This document shows positions 53,551 through 61,371 of a stretch of 64,000 nt of DNA, piece after piece (the stretch's first letter is position 1; every line of letters starts with the position of its first letter). The notes below the pieces were generated by a model that did not search any database, was not told where the DNA came from, and worked only from the letters and a program-made list of their open reading frames with translations. The stretch is taken from NCBI GenBank assembly GCA_017557505.1, contig JAFYYP010000007.1, positions 62,001 through 126,000 on the forward strand. Reading direction: 5' to 3'. This DNA is from Bacillota bacterium (GTDB taxonomy: Bacteria > Bacillota > Clostridia > Peptostreptococcales > Anaerovoracaceae). The translations under genes and the position numbers were made by a program.

Positions 53551-53579
53551 TTGACAGGGTTTTTACGCCCTTGTATAAT
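53551..53579 (+). promoter_or_regulatory. infC operon promoter
   Basis: Perfect sigma-A promoter: TTGACA (53551-53556), 17-nt spacer, TATAAT (53574-53579). It gives a leader of about 130 nt before the infC start. Confidence 0.93.
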
Positions 53580-53585
53580 AATCCA

Positions 53586-53700
53586 GTATTAAGCAGAAGT
53601 CCGCTTCTCACCTCAAAGTTCACTGAAGAGGTTCACAACGATTATCGTCCCTTTCGGGGTGATTTTTGGAGCGGAACGATGCGTCCGCTCATTTTTTTTT
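53586..53700 (+). ncRNA. infC leader RNA with attenuator (L20-type leader candidate)
   Basis: The untranslated leader holds, in order, a GAAG/CTTC mini-hairpin containing TCCGCT (53600-53605), a CCTC/GAGG stem (about 53611-53631), a stem ATCGTCCC / GGGGTGAT followed by TTTT (53644-53667), and a terminator ending in T9. TCCGCT can alternatively pair with AGCGGA (53670-53675) of the terminator, forming an anti-terminator. This agrees with the known feedback by ribosomal protein L20 on infC-rpmI-rplT in Bacillus; the exact Rfam match was not tested. Confidence 0.75.
53669..53700 (+). terminator. Attenuator terminator upstream of infC
   Basis: Perfect 7-bp stem GAGCGGA / TCCGCTC, 8-nt loop, then A and nine T. 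It lies 16 nt before the infC start codon, so it controls entry into the operon. Confidence 0.9.
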
Positions 53701-53716
53701 ACCGGAGGATAGAGCA

Positions 53717-54310
53717 ATTAGCAAAGAAAGCCTGATCAACGAAGAAATTCGTGCCAAAGAGGTCCGCTTGATCGACGAGGAAGGAACCCAGCTGGGTATC
53801 GTCTCCATTCAGGAAGCGCTGGCAAAAGCTGCCGAAGCGAATCTGGACCTGGTCAACATCTCTCCCAACGCGGCCCCTCCCGTCTGCCGCATCATGGATT
53901 ACGGTAAGTACCGCTATGAGCAGCAGAAGAAGGAGAAGGAAGCCCGCAAAAAGCAGAAGACCATGGAAGTCAAGGAAATGCGCCTTGGCATCTTCACCGA
54001 GGAACACGACCTGGAAACGAAGGCCAAACTGGTCTCGAAATTCCTGGAAGGCGGAGACAAGGTGAAGATCAGCATGCGTTTCCGCGGCCGTGAAATGGGT
54101 TACGTCAAGAAGGGCGAAGAGACCATGCTCAACTTCGCAGGACTTTTCGCGGAACTGGGCAATCTGGAAAAGGCGCCGAAACTCGAAGGGCGCAACATGT
54201 CCATGATCCTCGCGCCAAAGTCCGAACGCGAAAAGGAAAAGATCGCGAAGGCGAAGAGACTGGCTGCCGAGAAGGCTGCCGCTGAGAGCCCTGCCGCTCC
54301 GGAAGAATAA
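53717..54310 (+). CDS. infC: Translation initiation factor IF-3
   Basis: Prevents premature subunit joining and checks the start codon. 197 residues: N-terminal domain ([20 protein letters not shown]), Lys-rich linker with [24 protein letters not shown], and the C-terminal domain. The start is ATT at 53717: GGAGG lies exactly 8 nt upstream and the sequence continues [11 protein letters not shown] as in other IF-3 proteins. The only upstream ATG in frame (53666) lies within the terminator stem. The non-standard ATT start is known to allow IF-3 autoregulation in E. coli. Confidence 0.97.
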   Translation: MSKESLINEEIRAKEVRLIDEEGTQLGIVSIQEALAKAAEANLDLVNISPNAAPPVCRIMDYGKYRYEQQKKEKEARKKQKTMEVKEMRLGIFTEEHDLETKAKLVSKFLEGGDKVKISMRFRGREMGYVKKGEETMLNFAGLFAELGNLEKAPKLEGRNMSMILAPKSEREKEKIAKAKRLAAEKAAAESPAAPEE

Positions 54311-54350
54311 TGCGCAGACGCTAAGAATAAAACAGGAAGGAAAGAATATC

Positions 54351-54554
54351 ATGGCAAAGAACAAGATGAAGTCCCACAGAGGGGCAATGAAGAGATTCAA
54401 GCTTACCGGTACCGGCAAAGTCAAGAGAAACAAGGCCTACAAGAGCCATATTCTTACCAAGAAGACCGCAAAGAGAAAAAGAGGTCTTCGTCAGTCCACG
54501 ATCCTGGGTCATGCAGACCACAAGCGGATCAAGAGCGTTTTAGTAGGTAAGTAG
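54351..54554 (+). CDS. rpmI: 50S ribosomal protein L35
   Basis: 67 residues, very basic, beginning [20 protein letters not shown], the L35 signature. AGGAAGGA lies before the ATG. Located between infC and rplT as in nearly all Bacillota. Confidence 0.98.
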   Translation: MAKNKMKSHRGAMKRFKLTGTGKVKRNKAYKSHILTKKTAKRKRGLRQSTILGHADHKRIKSVLVGK

Positions 54555-54567
54555 GAGGTAAGATACA

Positions 54568-54921
54568 ATGGCAAGAGTTAAGAAGGGCATGAACGCCAAG
54601 AGAAAGCATAAGAAGATCCTGAAGCTCGCGAAGGGCTTCTACGGTTCCAAGCACAAGATCTTCTCCGCAGCGAACCCCGCAGTCATGAGATCTCTGCGCA
54701 GCGCTCAGATGGGCCGCAAGCTGAAGAAGAGAGAATACAGAAGACTGTGGATCGCCCGCATCAACGCGGCAGCGAGAGCGAACGATATCTCCTACAGCAG
54801 ACTGATGAACGGTCTGAAGAAGGCCGGTATCGAAGTCAACAGAAAGATGCTGTCCGAGATGGCTATCCACGATCCCGCAGGTTTCACCAAGATGGTGGAT
54901 GCTGCCAAGGCCGCGCTGTAA
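54568..54921 (+). CDS. rplT: 50S ribosomal protein L20
   Basis: 117-residue basic protein needed for 50S assembly, with the family signature [20 protein letters not shown] and the WIARINAA segment. AGGAGG precedes the ATG. By analogy with Bacillus it would bind the infC leader and repress its own operon. Confidence 0.98.
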   Translation: MARVKKGMNAKRKHKKILKLAKGFYGSKHKIFSAANPAVMRSLRSAQMGRKLKKREYRRLWIARINAAARANDISYSRLMNGLKKAGIEVNRKMLSEMAIHDPAGFTKMVDAAKAAL

Positions 54922-54946
54922 GCCTTCCGTTTTAACACAAATTTAT

Positions 54947-54979
54947 CCCTCCGGCCGTTTCCGACCGGAGGGCTTTTTT
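54947..54979 (+). terminator. Terminator of the infC-rpmI-rplT operon
   Basis: Stem CCCTCCGG-C-CG / CG-A-CCGGAGGG with a short loop, followed by C and six T. Ends 12 nt before the MATE gene. Confidence 0.9.
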
Positions 54980-54990
54980 CAGACCTGTTT

Positions 54991-56379
54991 ATGAATTCAC
55001 CGCAGACCGTGAAAAGTGAAGAGAGCCGCCTGTACGTGCGCAAGATCCTCGCGATCACGCTGCCCATTGCGCTGCAGAACCTTCTGGGCTGCGCCATGGG
55101 CATCGTGGATACCGCCATGGTCGGCAGGATGGGCGTCGCGCCTCTGGCCGCCTCCGGGGCAGCCTCGATGGTCGCGATCATCCTGTTCAATTTCATGTAC
55201 GGTTTTTTGAGCGGCGCAGGCGCGTTCATATCGCAGTTCTGGGGCGTCAGGGACATCAAGACCATACGGCAGGTCCTTGGCATCATCTACAGGTCTGCCA
55301 TCATCGTCTCGCTGATCTTTACGGCGGCGGGCGAACTATTCGCGCCGAAGATCATCTGGCTCATCGACCGCAACCCCGAAGTCATCGATCTCGGCGTGCA
55401 GTATCTAAGGGTCATCGCGCCGTCGTACATCCTCGCGATGTTCAGCTACAGCTTCATGTTCTCATCGCGCTGCGTGCAGAAACTGCGTGCCTGCACCATC
55501 ATCGACATCTGCGCGATCCTGTCGAACACGCTGTTCAACTACATGTTCATCTGGGGCAAATTCGGCGCGCCGGCATGGGGCATCAAAGGCGCGGCGTTCG
55601 CGACTGTGCTGTCAAGGATCCTTGAATTCACAGCGTTCCTGATCTATTCCTACGCTTCGAAGAACCATCCGCTCGCGTTCAAGAACTTTTCGGAACTGTC
55701 CGGCTACACGAAGGAATTCCGCGACCGCGTCGTTAAAACAGCCATTCCCGTCGGCCTGTCCGACGGTCTGTGGGGCATCACGTGCACAGTGTATCTGTCC
55801 GTATACGGTCTCATCAGCACGGCGGCTCTCGCGGCGGCGCAGGTCGTCAACATCGTGAACGAATGCTTCCAGTCCGTGTTCTACGGCGTCGGAAGCGCGG
55901 CAGCCGTTCTCATCGGCGAACAGCTCGGACAGGCGGATCTGAAGCGCGCGAAGAAGTCCGCGGTCGAGTTCCAGTGGACGTGCGTCGTGCTTTCGCTCGT
56001 CCTGTCTGTGGTCATGTACGTCATCAGCCCGTTCATCATGGGTTTCTATCATTTCGACGCGGCTACGAACGAAGTGCTGCTGTCCGCGCTGCACATCACC
56101 GCCTGGACCATCCTGCTTCGCATGATGTGCTACATCGTCATGTGCGGCATCCTGCGGCCAGGCGGAGACACGAAGTTCGCGATGATCGTCGACCTGATCG
56201 TAAACTGGTGCGTCGTCATCCCGGCCATGTTCGCCGCAGTACTGATCTTCCATGCGGACCTGACTGCCGCGATGTTCCTGTGCTATCTGGGCGAGGGCGT
56301 CAAGTGGCTGTTCTGTTATCTGCGCTACCGCACGGGCAAGTGGATGAACGTGTTCACGGGGGCCGAATCTTTGCAATGA
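54991..56379 (+). CDS. MATE family efflux transporter
   Basis: 462-residue antiporter with twelve predicted helices in two halves; the N-terminal ITLPIALQNLLGCAMGIVDTAMVGRMG is typical of NorM/DinF-like proteins that export cationic drugs or metabolites using sodium or proton gradients. The ATG at 54991 follows the rplT terminator by 12 nt, has no ribosome binding site and no clear promoter, so it may rely on readthrough. Its last codons contain the -35 of pgeF. Confidence 0.92.
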   Translation: MNSPQTVKSEESRLYVRKILAITLPIALQNLLGCAMGIVDTAMVGRMGVAPLAASGAASMVAIILFNFMYGFLSGAGAFISQFWGVRDIKTIRQVLGIIYRSAIIVSLIFTAAGELFAPKIIWLIDRNPEVIDLGVQYLRVIAPSYILAMFSYSFMFSSRCVQKLRACTIIDICAILSNTLFNYMFIWGKFGAPAWGIKGAAFATVLSRILEFTAFLIYSYASKNHPLAFKNFSELSGYTKEFRDRVVKTAIPVGLSDGLWGITCTVYLSVYGLISTAALAAAQVVNIVNECFQSVFYGVGSAAAVLIGEQLGQADLKRAKKSAVEFQWTCVVLSLVLSVVMYVISPFIMGFYHFDAATNEVLLSALHITAWTILLRMMCYIVMCGILRPGGDTKFAMIVDLIVNWCVVIPAMFAAVLIFHADLTAAMFLCYLGEGVKWLFCYLRYRTGKWMNVFTGAESLQ

Positions 56380-56399
56380 CCCCCTGATTGTGGTATAAT
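56371..56399 (+). promoter_or_regulatory. pgeF promoter
   Basis: -35 TTGCAA (56371-56376) and extended -10 TGGTATAAT (56391-56399), 17-nt spacer. The -35 is in the final MATE codons. The hexamer ends only 12 nt before the pgeF ATG. Confidence 0.8.
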
Positions 56400-56411
56400 G
56401 CCTCATTGCGT

Positions 56412-57119
56412 ATGATCAGAGTATTCGAAGATCTCCCGGTGGACGCGGGTTTTACCTGCAAGCCGCTGGATGGAAAAGTCTATAGAGCCGGCTTGCTCGA
56501 GAGATTTCCGGTCGTGCGCCTCAGTCTGGTGCACGGCAATGCGATCGCCGTCATCCGCGGGCTGGACGGATCCGGCGCCGCGCCTTTCCGCGCGGATCTG
56601 GACGAGGACTTTCTGGACGTGTACGACGCGGACGGAGCCGTTACGGATCTGACGGACGTTTATCTGACGACGACGCACGGAGACTGCATCCCCATCTGGG
56701 CCTATGACCCGGTGAAAGGCGCCGCAGGCCTCGCTCACGCGGGCTGGCGCGGTACGCTCAAAGGCGTCGCGGGCAGCCTGATCCGGACGATGCGCAGCGC
56801 TTACGGCAGCGACCCTGAAGACATACGGGCGGTCATCGGACCGGGCATCGGCGCCTGCTGCTTCGAAGTCGGTTTCGACGTGGCGGACGCGTTTACGGAC
56901 AAATATCCCTGGGCGGAAGAATATGTGAGCGCTCACCCGGGAGCCAGGCCACATCTGGATCTGAAAGGTGTCAACGCGGAACTTCTCCGCCTGGAAGGGG
57001 TCACTCAGATAGAGATCTCAGCGCACTGCACGTGCTGCGAACCGGACATGTTCTGGTCGCATCGCCGCAGCGCGGATAAGACCAGGATGCTGGCGTTTAT
57101 CAAAAAGGGAAAAGAATGA
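56412..57119 (+). CDS. pgeF: Peptidoglycan editing factor PgeF (laccase-domain family)
   Basis: Removes wrongly incorporated L-Ser/Gly-type residues from cell-wall precursors; the family was formerly called polyphenol oxidase YfiH/YlmD. 235 residues with the metal and catalytic motifs THGDCIP, AHAGWRGT, IGPGIGACCFEVG and CTCCEPDMFWSHRR. I start at ATG 56412; an in-frame TTG at 56406 is possible. No ribosome binding site is present and the promoter is very near, suggesting a (nearly) leaderless mRNA. Its stop overlaps the next start by 4 nt. Confidence 0.94.
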   Translation: MIRVFEDLPVDAGFTCKPLDGKVYRAGLLERFPVVRLSLVHGNAIAVIRGLDGSGAAPFRADLDEDFLDVYDADGAVTDLTDVYLTTTHGDCIPIWAYDPVKGAAGLAHAGWRGTLKGVAGSLIRTMRSAYGSDPEDIRAVIGPGIGACCFEVGFDVADAFTDKYPWAEEYVSAHPGARPHLDLKGVNAELLRLEGVTQIEISAHCTCCEPDMFWSHRRSADKTRMLAFIKKGKE

Positions 57120-58492
57120 ACAACGATTACGGATACAACAACAATGACAAACCGCGCAGAAGCGGCAAGTTCCAGGAGTGGATGATCAAGTACAACAAGA
57201 TCCTCTGGGCCCTGCTGATCCTGTTCGCCATGTATACGGGGCGCGGCTCTTTTTCGAACCTGATCCACACGTTCCGCGACTGGGACGAGATCCAGGCCGC
57301 AAAGGGCGACGTCATCCTGCAGCAGCACCTGTTCATCCGCGACCGCCTGTATCTTGAGGATCCGGCGGAGTATTCCGACGTGATACAGCTTGAAAACGGC
57401 ACGTACAGCCACAACGTGCGCGTCGGCAGCGACATCACGCTGGATCAAGAGAAGTTCGTGTTCGACAACGGCGACACATACCGGCACATCACGCTGCCCT
57501 ATGTCGAGACCGTCAGCATCATGGATATCGATACGCTGAAAATGATCACCCGTTTCCGTTATGACAAGGGCGACGCGTATTATTATGACGCGGAAAAGGA
57601 CAAGTGGGAGCATATCGGACGTCTGCGCGGCGGCACGGCTCTGCCGCAGAACACGCTGATGTACATGACGTTCAACGACGAGCACTACGTGCTGATCGAT
57701 CAGCTGTACGCGTACGAAGAAGAAGACGAAGGCGTCTATACTGCGAACAGCGAACTGACGCATCTGTCCCATTCGAACATCCGCGGGTCCGGTGTGGAGA
57801 TCCTGCAGCCGTTCAGCATCCGCGAAGGCATGGAATATCAGTCCTGGACGCTCGAGTCTTCCGAACCGCTGATCGACGTGGAGAGCGGCGAAGTCCTGCC
57901 CGGCATGGACGTGACGGAGAAGGAACTCATCCTGAAGGATCTCGGTCTGGGCAACGGCGTGCGCTGGCTGTCCGACGCTTTCTACGAACCTGTGCCGGAA
58001 GGGTATACGCCTTACGGAGAGGACAACTATTACCGCAGCGACAACGCGCAGCAGCTGGATCTGCTGCTGGAGGCGCAAGACAGCAGGGCAGCGCAGGAAC
58101 TGGCGTTCCTCAACGCGTACAAAATGGCGCAGAACGTCAGCGAAAACGGCTATTTCGAGACGCCCATCCAAAATTCGCAGCTGTACGGCGACTATGGCAT
58201 CCGCTACGGTTACGCGGACCTGAAGGCGAACGCGCAGATCGGTCAGAAACTCGTGACCGCGGCGAAAGCGTTCGGCAAGGACGGTTTCGAGGAAGCGATC
58301 CGTTCTCTGGCGGACTTCTACAGGCAGCGCCTCAGCGAAGGCGCTCTGCCGGAATACTGGCATTACAAGGGTGAGATCAAGACCGTGCCGGCTTCCGCCG
58401 ATACGAAAAAAGAGATCGCCGCATTTCTGAATGCCGCGGCGGAATTGCTGGGAGACAGCAGTTACAAGGCACTGGCGGAGCTTGTGAAATAG
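57116..58492 (+). CDS. Membrane-anchored protein of unknown function
   Basis: 458 residues. A short Asn/Tyr-rich cytoplasmic N-terminus (1-24) precedes one membrane helix (about 28-42, ILWALLILFAMYTG), and the rest is probably extracellular. The middle (about 90-190) is beta-type with many Asp, Tyr and Glu; after residue 320 helices dominate and resemble a helical glycan- or peptide-processing fold (AFLNAYKMAQNVSENGYFETP), but no catalytic motif is certain. AAGGGA is upstream and an ATGA overlap couples it to pgeF, so a wall-related role is plausible. I do not recognise the family. Confidence 0.82.
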   Translation: MNNDYGYNNNDKPRRSGKFQEWMIKYNKILWALLILFAMYTGRGSFSNLIHTFRDWDEIQAAKGDVILQQHLFIRDRLYLEDPAEYSDVIQLENGTYSHNVRVGSDITLDQEKFVFDNGDTYRHITLPYVETVSIMDIDTLKMITRFRYDKGDAYYYDAEKDKWEHIGRLRGGTALPQNTLMYMTFNDEHYVLIDQLYAYEEEDEGVYTANSELTHLSHSNIRGSGVEILQPFSIREGMEYQSWTLESSEPLIDVESGEVLPGMDVTEKELILKDLGLGNGVRWLSDAFYEPVPEGYTPYGEDNYYRSDNAQQLDLLLEAQDSRAAQELAFLNAYKMAQNVSENGYFETPIQNSQLYGDYGIRYGYADLKANAQIGQKLVTAAKAFGKDGFEEAIRSLADFYRQRLSEGALPEYWHYKGEIKTVPASADTKKEIAAFLNAAAELLGDSSYKALAELVK

Positions 58493-58510
58493 CCGGAATA
58501 AGAGCAGAGA

Positions 58511-58537
58511 AAAAGACCCGGACTTCCGGGTCTTTTT
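58511..58537. terminator. Bidirectional terminator between the anchored protein and prfC
   Basis: Perfect 11-bp stem AAAAGACCCGG / CCGGGTCTTTT with a 4-nt loop and T runs on both sides; serves two convergent genes. Confidence 0.92.
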
Positions 58538-58544
58538 GATTTCT

Positions 58545-60137
58545 TTATTTCTCCGGATCCTTCAGGTCCATGGCTTCCGTGAGCTTTACGTCCGGATGCT
58601 TTTCCTGATAGTAGGAGAGCGTGAACTGGTTCGCGAACAGGATGAGCGGCCGTTCGAAGCGGTCGAACACGAGTCTGCTGCGCGAATCCAGCGTGGATTT
58701 GATCTTGTCCTTATCGGTCTCCAGCACCCAGCGGGCGACCGTGAGTTCCTGCGGGGTCATGCGGACCGGCGCGTTGTATTCGTTCTCCAGGCGGTACTGG
58801 AACACCTCGAACTGCAGCTGTCCGACGGCTCCGATGTAGATCTCGTTGTACTCGTTGTGGTAGACCTGGATGGCGCCTTCCTGGGCCAGCTGCTCCACGC
58901 CTTTGTGGAACTGCTTCGCCTTCATCGTGTCTTTCGGCGCGACCATCGCGAACAGTTCGGGCGGGAACGTCGGCAGCGGCTCGAAGAAGATCGTCTCCTT
59001 GCCTGTGCAAAGCGTGTCGCCGATCTGGAAGTTGCCTGTATCGTAGATACCGATGATGTCGCCGGCCTGGGCTGTTTCTACGTTTTCTCTCTCGTTGGCC
59101 ATCAGCTGTGTGGACTGTGCGAGTTTGATGGGTTTGCCGGTGCGCGAAAGCGTGGCGGTCATGCCGCGTTCGAACTGCCCGGAGCAGATGCGGAAGAAGG
59201 CCAGGCGGTCGCGGTGGGCCGGGTTCATGTTGGCCTGGATCTTGAAGATGAAGCCGCTGAATTCCGGATCCGTCGGCAGCACTTCGCCGCCATCTGCGAG
59301 TTTTCTCGGGCCGGGGGCAGGGGACATCTCCAGGAAGTGCTCCAGGAAAGCCGTGACCCCGAAATCGGTCAGGGCGGATCCGAAGAATACGGGGGTCAGT
59401 TCGCCTGCGAGCACCGCTTCTTCGTCCATGGGATAGCCGGCGCCTTCGAGCAGTTCCATCTCTTCGCGCAGCGCCTGCAGGTTGTACTGGGTGAGCAGGG
59501 GCTCGAGCTGAGGATCGTTCACGCCTTCCCAGTTCAGCTTGAGCGTCTTCTTTTCCTTGTACAGATAGACCTCGTTGTTCAGGACGTTGTAGACGCCCTG
59601 GAAGTTCAGACCGCTTCCGATGGGCCAGGTAACGGCCGTCGCGGGCATGCCCAGGATATCCTCGAGTTCTCCGATGAGTTCGAGCGGGTCGCGCGCTTCG
59701 CGGTCCAGCTTGTTCATGAACGTGAACACGGGGATGCCCCGCATGCGGCAGACGGCGAAAAGTTTCTTCGTCTGCGCCTCGATGCCCTTGGCCGCATCGA
59801 TGACCATAACGGCCGAGTCGACGGACGTGAGGATGCGGTACGTGTCTTCGCCGAAGTCGTTATGACCCGGCGTATCCATGATGGAGATGACTTTTCCGCC
59901 ATATTCGAACTGCATGACGGAGCTCGTGACGGAGATGCCTCTCTGCTTTTCGATCTCCATCCAGTCGGACGTGGCGAACTTGCTGTTTCTGCGGGCCTTG
60001 ACGGTGCCTGCCTCGCGGATGGCGCCGCCGTGCAGCAGCAGCTTTTCCGTCAGCGTCGTCTTACCGGCGTCCGGGTGGGAAATGATGCCGAAGATGCGGC
60101 GTCTGTCGATTTGTTTCTGTAATTCTTTCGTATCCAT
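58545..60137 (-). CDS. prfC: Peptide chain release factor 3
   Basis: GTPase that releases RF1/RF2 from the ribosome after termination. 530 residues, the usual length. The G domain shows HPDAGKTTLTEKLL (about 20-33), DTPGHNDF and NKLDR, followed by domains II and III typical of RF3 (PQELTVARWVLE). The start ATG 60137 has no ribosome binding site and lies 8 nt after a minus-strand -10 box, so its mRNA may be leaderless. Confidence 0.97.
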   Translation of the reverse strand: MDTKELQKQIDRRRIFGIISHPDAGKTTLTEKLLLHGGAIREAGTVKARRNSKFATSDWMEIEKQRGISVTSSVMQFEYGGKVISIMDTPGHNDFGEDTYRILTSVDSAVMVIDAAKGIEAQTKKLFAVCRMRGIPVFTFMNKLDREARDPLELIGELEDILGMPATAVTWPIGSGLNFQGVYNVLNNEVYLYKEKKTLKLNWEGVNDPQLEPLLTQYNLQALREEMELLEGAGYPMDEEAVLAGELTPVFFGSALTDFGVTAFLEHFLEMSPAPGPRKLADGGEVLPTDPEFSGFIFKIQANMNPAHRDRLAFFRICSGQFERGMTATLSRTGKPIKLAQSTQLMANERENVETAQAGDIIGIYDTGNFQIGDTLCTGKETIFFEPLPTFPPELFAMVAPKDTMKAKQFHKGVEQLAQEGAIQVYHNEYNEIYIGAVGQLQFEVFQYRLENEYNAPVRMTPQELTVARWVLETDKDKIKSTLDSRSRLVFDRFERPLILFANQFTLSYYQEKHPDVKLTEAMDLKDPEK

Positions 60138-60145
60138 AATGATTT

Positions 60146-60154
60146 ATTTTAGCA
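60146..60154 (-). promoter_or_regulatory. prfC promoter (extended -10)
   Basis: Minus-strand TGCTAAAAT; the hexamer (60151-60146) ends 8 nt before the prfC ATG. No good -35. Confidence 0.5.
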
Positions 60155-60172
60155 CAGAAGACAAGGGTAAGG

Positions 60173-60178
60173 TATAAT
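60173..60178 (+). promoter_or_regulatory. -10 box of the P1 peptidase gene
   Basis: Perfect TATAAT, 34 nt before the start codon at 60213. An earlier possible start codon (60177) overlaps this box and is rejected. Confidence 0.6.
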
Positions 60179-60212
60179 GGAATTGCATTTTAGGAAAGGA
60201 ATTTCATCGGCA

Positions 60213-61184
60213 ATGAAGGAAATATCGATCAAGGACATCCAAGGTTTCGCCATCGGCCAGGCCGAGAACAGGGAAGGCGGCACCGGCATCACGGTCGTGC
60301 TGAGCAAGGAAGGCGCCGCGGGCGGTCTGGACGTGCGGGGCGGAGGCCCTGCGTCGAGGGAGTGCACGCTTGTGGATCCTCTCACAGCGCCTAAACCCAT
60401 CAACGGCGTCGTTTTGGCGGGCGGCAGCGCGTTCGGACTGGACGCGGCCGGCGGCGTGATGCTCTATCTGGAAGAACGGGGCATCGGTTACGACGTGGGC
60501 TTTACGCACGTGCCTCTTGTGTGCCAGGCCGATCTGTTCGACCTGAATATCGCCGACCCGTTCACGCGTCCGGACGCAGCCATGGCTTACGAGGCCTGCG
60601 TCGCTTCCGAAAACGGAGGCAACTATCAGGACGGCTGTTACGGAGCGGGCACAGGCGCAAGCGTGGGCAAATACAACGGCATGGAATGCGCGATGAAAAC
60701 CGGCATCGGCAGCTATGCGGTGCAGATCGGAGACTTCCGGCTCGGTGCCATCGTTGCGGTCAACGCCATCGGCGACATTTATGACCCCAGATCGGGCCGC
60801 AAGATCGCCGGCATGCTGCAAAAGGGCGGCAAAAGCTTCGATTCCGCGGAGGAGTGGCTGATCTCGCGCATCGACGTCGTAGATAACCGCTTTACGGAAA
60901 AGAACACGACGCTGAGCGTGATCCTGACGAACGGAAAGTTCTCGAACCCGCAGCTGTGCAAGATGGCGGGCATGGCGCACGACGGATACGCGCGCTGCAT
61001 CCGCCCGGTCCATACGTCAGCGGACGGAGACAGCATCTATGCGCTCGCGACGGGGCAGGTCGATGCGGACCTCGACGTAGCCGGCACGCTGGCAGCCAGA
61101 GTCGTCGCCGAAGCGATCGTCCGAGCGGTCACGTCGGCTGAAAGCATGTACGGCATCCCGGCGGCGAGAGATCTGACGTTCTAA
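60213..61184 (+). CDS. P1 family peptidase (DmpA/S58 type)
   Basis: Self-processing N-terminal nucleophile-type peptidase; characterised members remove N-terminal D- or beta-amino acids. 323 residues. The family motifs GGSAFGLDAAGGVM, YGAGTGASVGK and LGAIVAVNAIGDI are visible, with autocleavage expected in the C-terminal third. A ribosome binding site AAAGGA lies 12 nt before the ATG. It stands alone between prfC and tRNA-Leu. Confidence 0.92.
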   Translation: MKEISIKDIQGFAIGQAENREGGTGITVVLSKEGAAGGLDVRGGGPASRECTLVDPLTAPKPINGVVLAGGSAFGLDAAGGVMLYLEERGIGYDVGFTHVPLVCQADLFDLNIADPFTRPDAAMAYEACVASENGGNYQDGCYGAGTGASVGKYNGMECAMKTGIGSYAVQIGDFRLGAIVAVNAIGDIYDPRSGRKIAGMLQKGGKSFDSAEEWLISRIDVVDNRFTEKNTTLSVILTNGKFSNPQLCKMAGMAHDGYARCIRPVHTSADGDSIYALATGQVDADLDVAGTLAARVVAEAIVRAVTSAESMYGIPAARDLTF

Positions 61185-61205
61185 ATAAAACCGTTGAAAT
61201 AGTAA

Positions 61206-61235
61206 GAAAAACCAGGCTCGAAAGCCTGGTTTTTT
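61206..61235. terminator. Bidirectional terminator between P1 peptidase and tRNA-Leu
   Basis: Stem AAAACCAGGCT / AGCCTGGTTTT with a 4-nt loop and T runs in both directions; ends both the peptidase and the tRNA transcripts. Confidence 0.9.
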
Positions 61236-61319
61236 GGTGCGGTATAGTGGACTTGAACCACCACGGTTTTACCCATACGGCCCTCAACCGTACGCGTCTG
61301 CCAATTCCGCCAATACCGC
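61235..61319 (-). tRNA. tRNA-Leu (anticodon GAG)
   Basis: 85 nt with encoded CCA. Acceptor GCGGTAT / ATACCGC is perfect; anticodon arm TACGG-TTGAGGG-CCGTA gives GAG; a long variable arm (class II) and T arm with GGTTCAAGTCC follow. Reads CUC/CUU leucine codons. Confidence 0.95.
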
Positions 61320-61333
61320 GTGTCAACATTGAG

Positions 61334-61362
61334 AGTATAGCACCCGGCGCAATGTTTGTAAA
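61334..61362 (-). promoter_or_regulatory. tRNA-Leu promoter
   Basis: Minus-strand -35 TTTACA (61362-61357) and -10 TATACT (61339-61334) with a 17-nt spacer, 15 nt before the tRNA. Confidence 0.82.
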
Positions 61363-61371
61363 GCAGATTTT

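Noticed and set aside
53666..53716. ATG start for infC at 53666
   Set aside because: The codon is within the first arm and loop of the terminator, and the extra residues have no match to IF-3.
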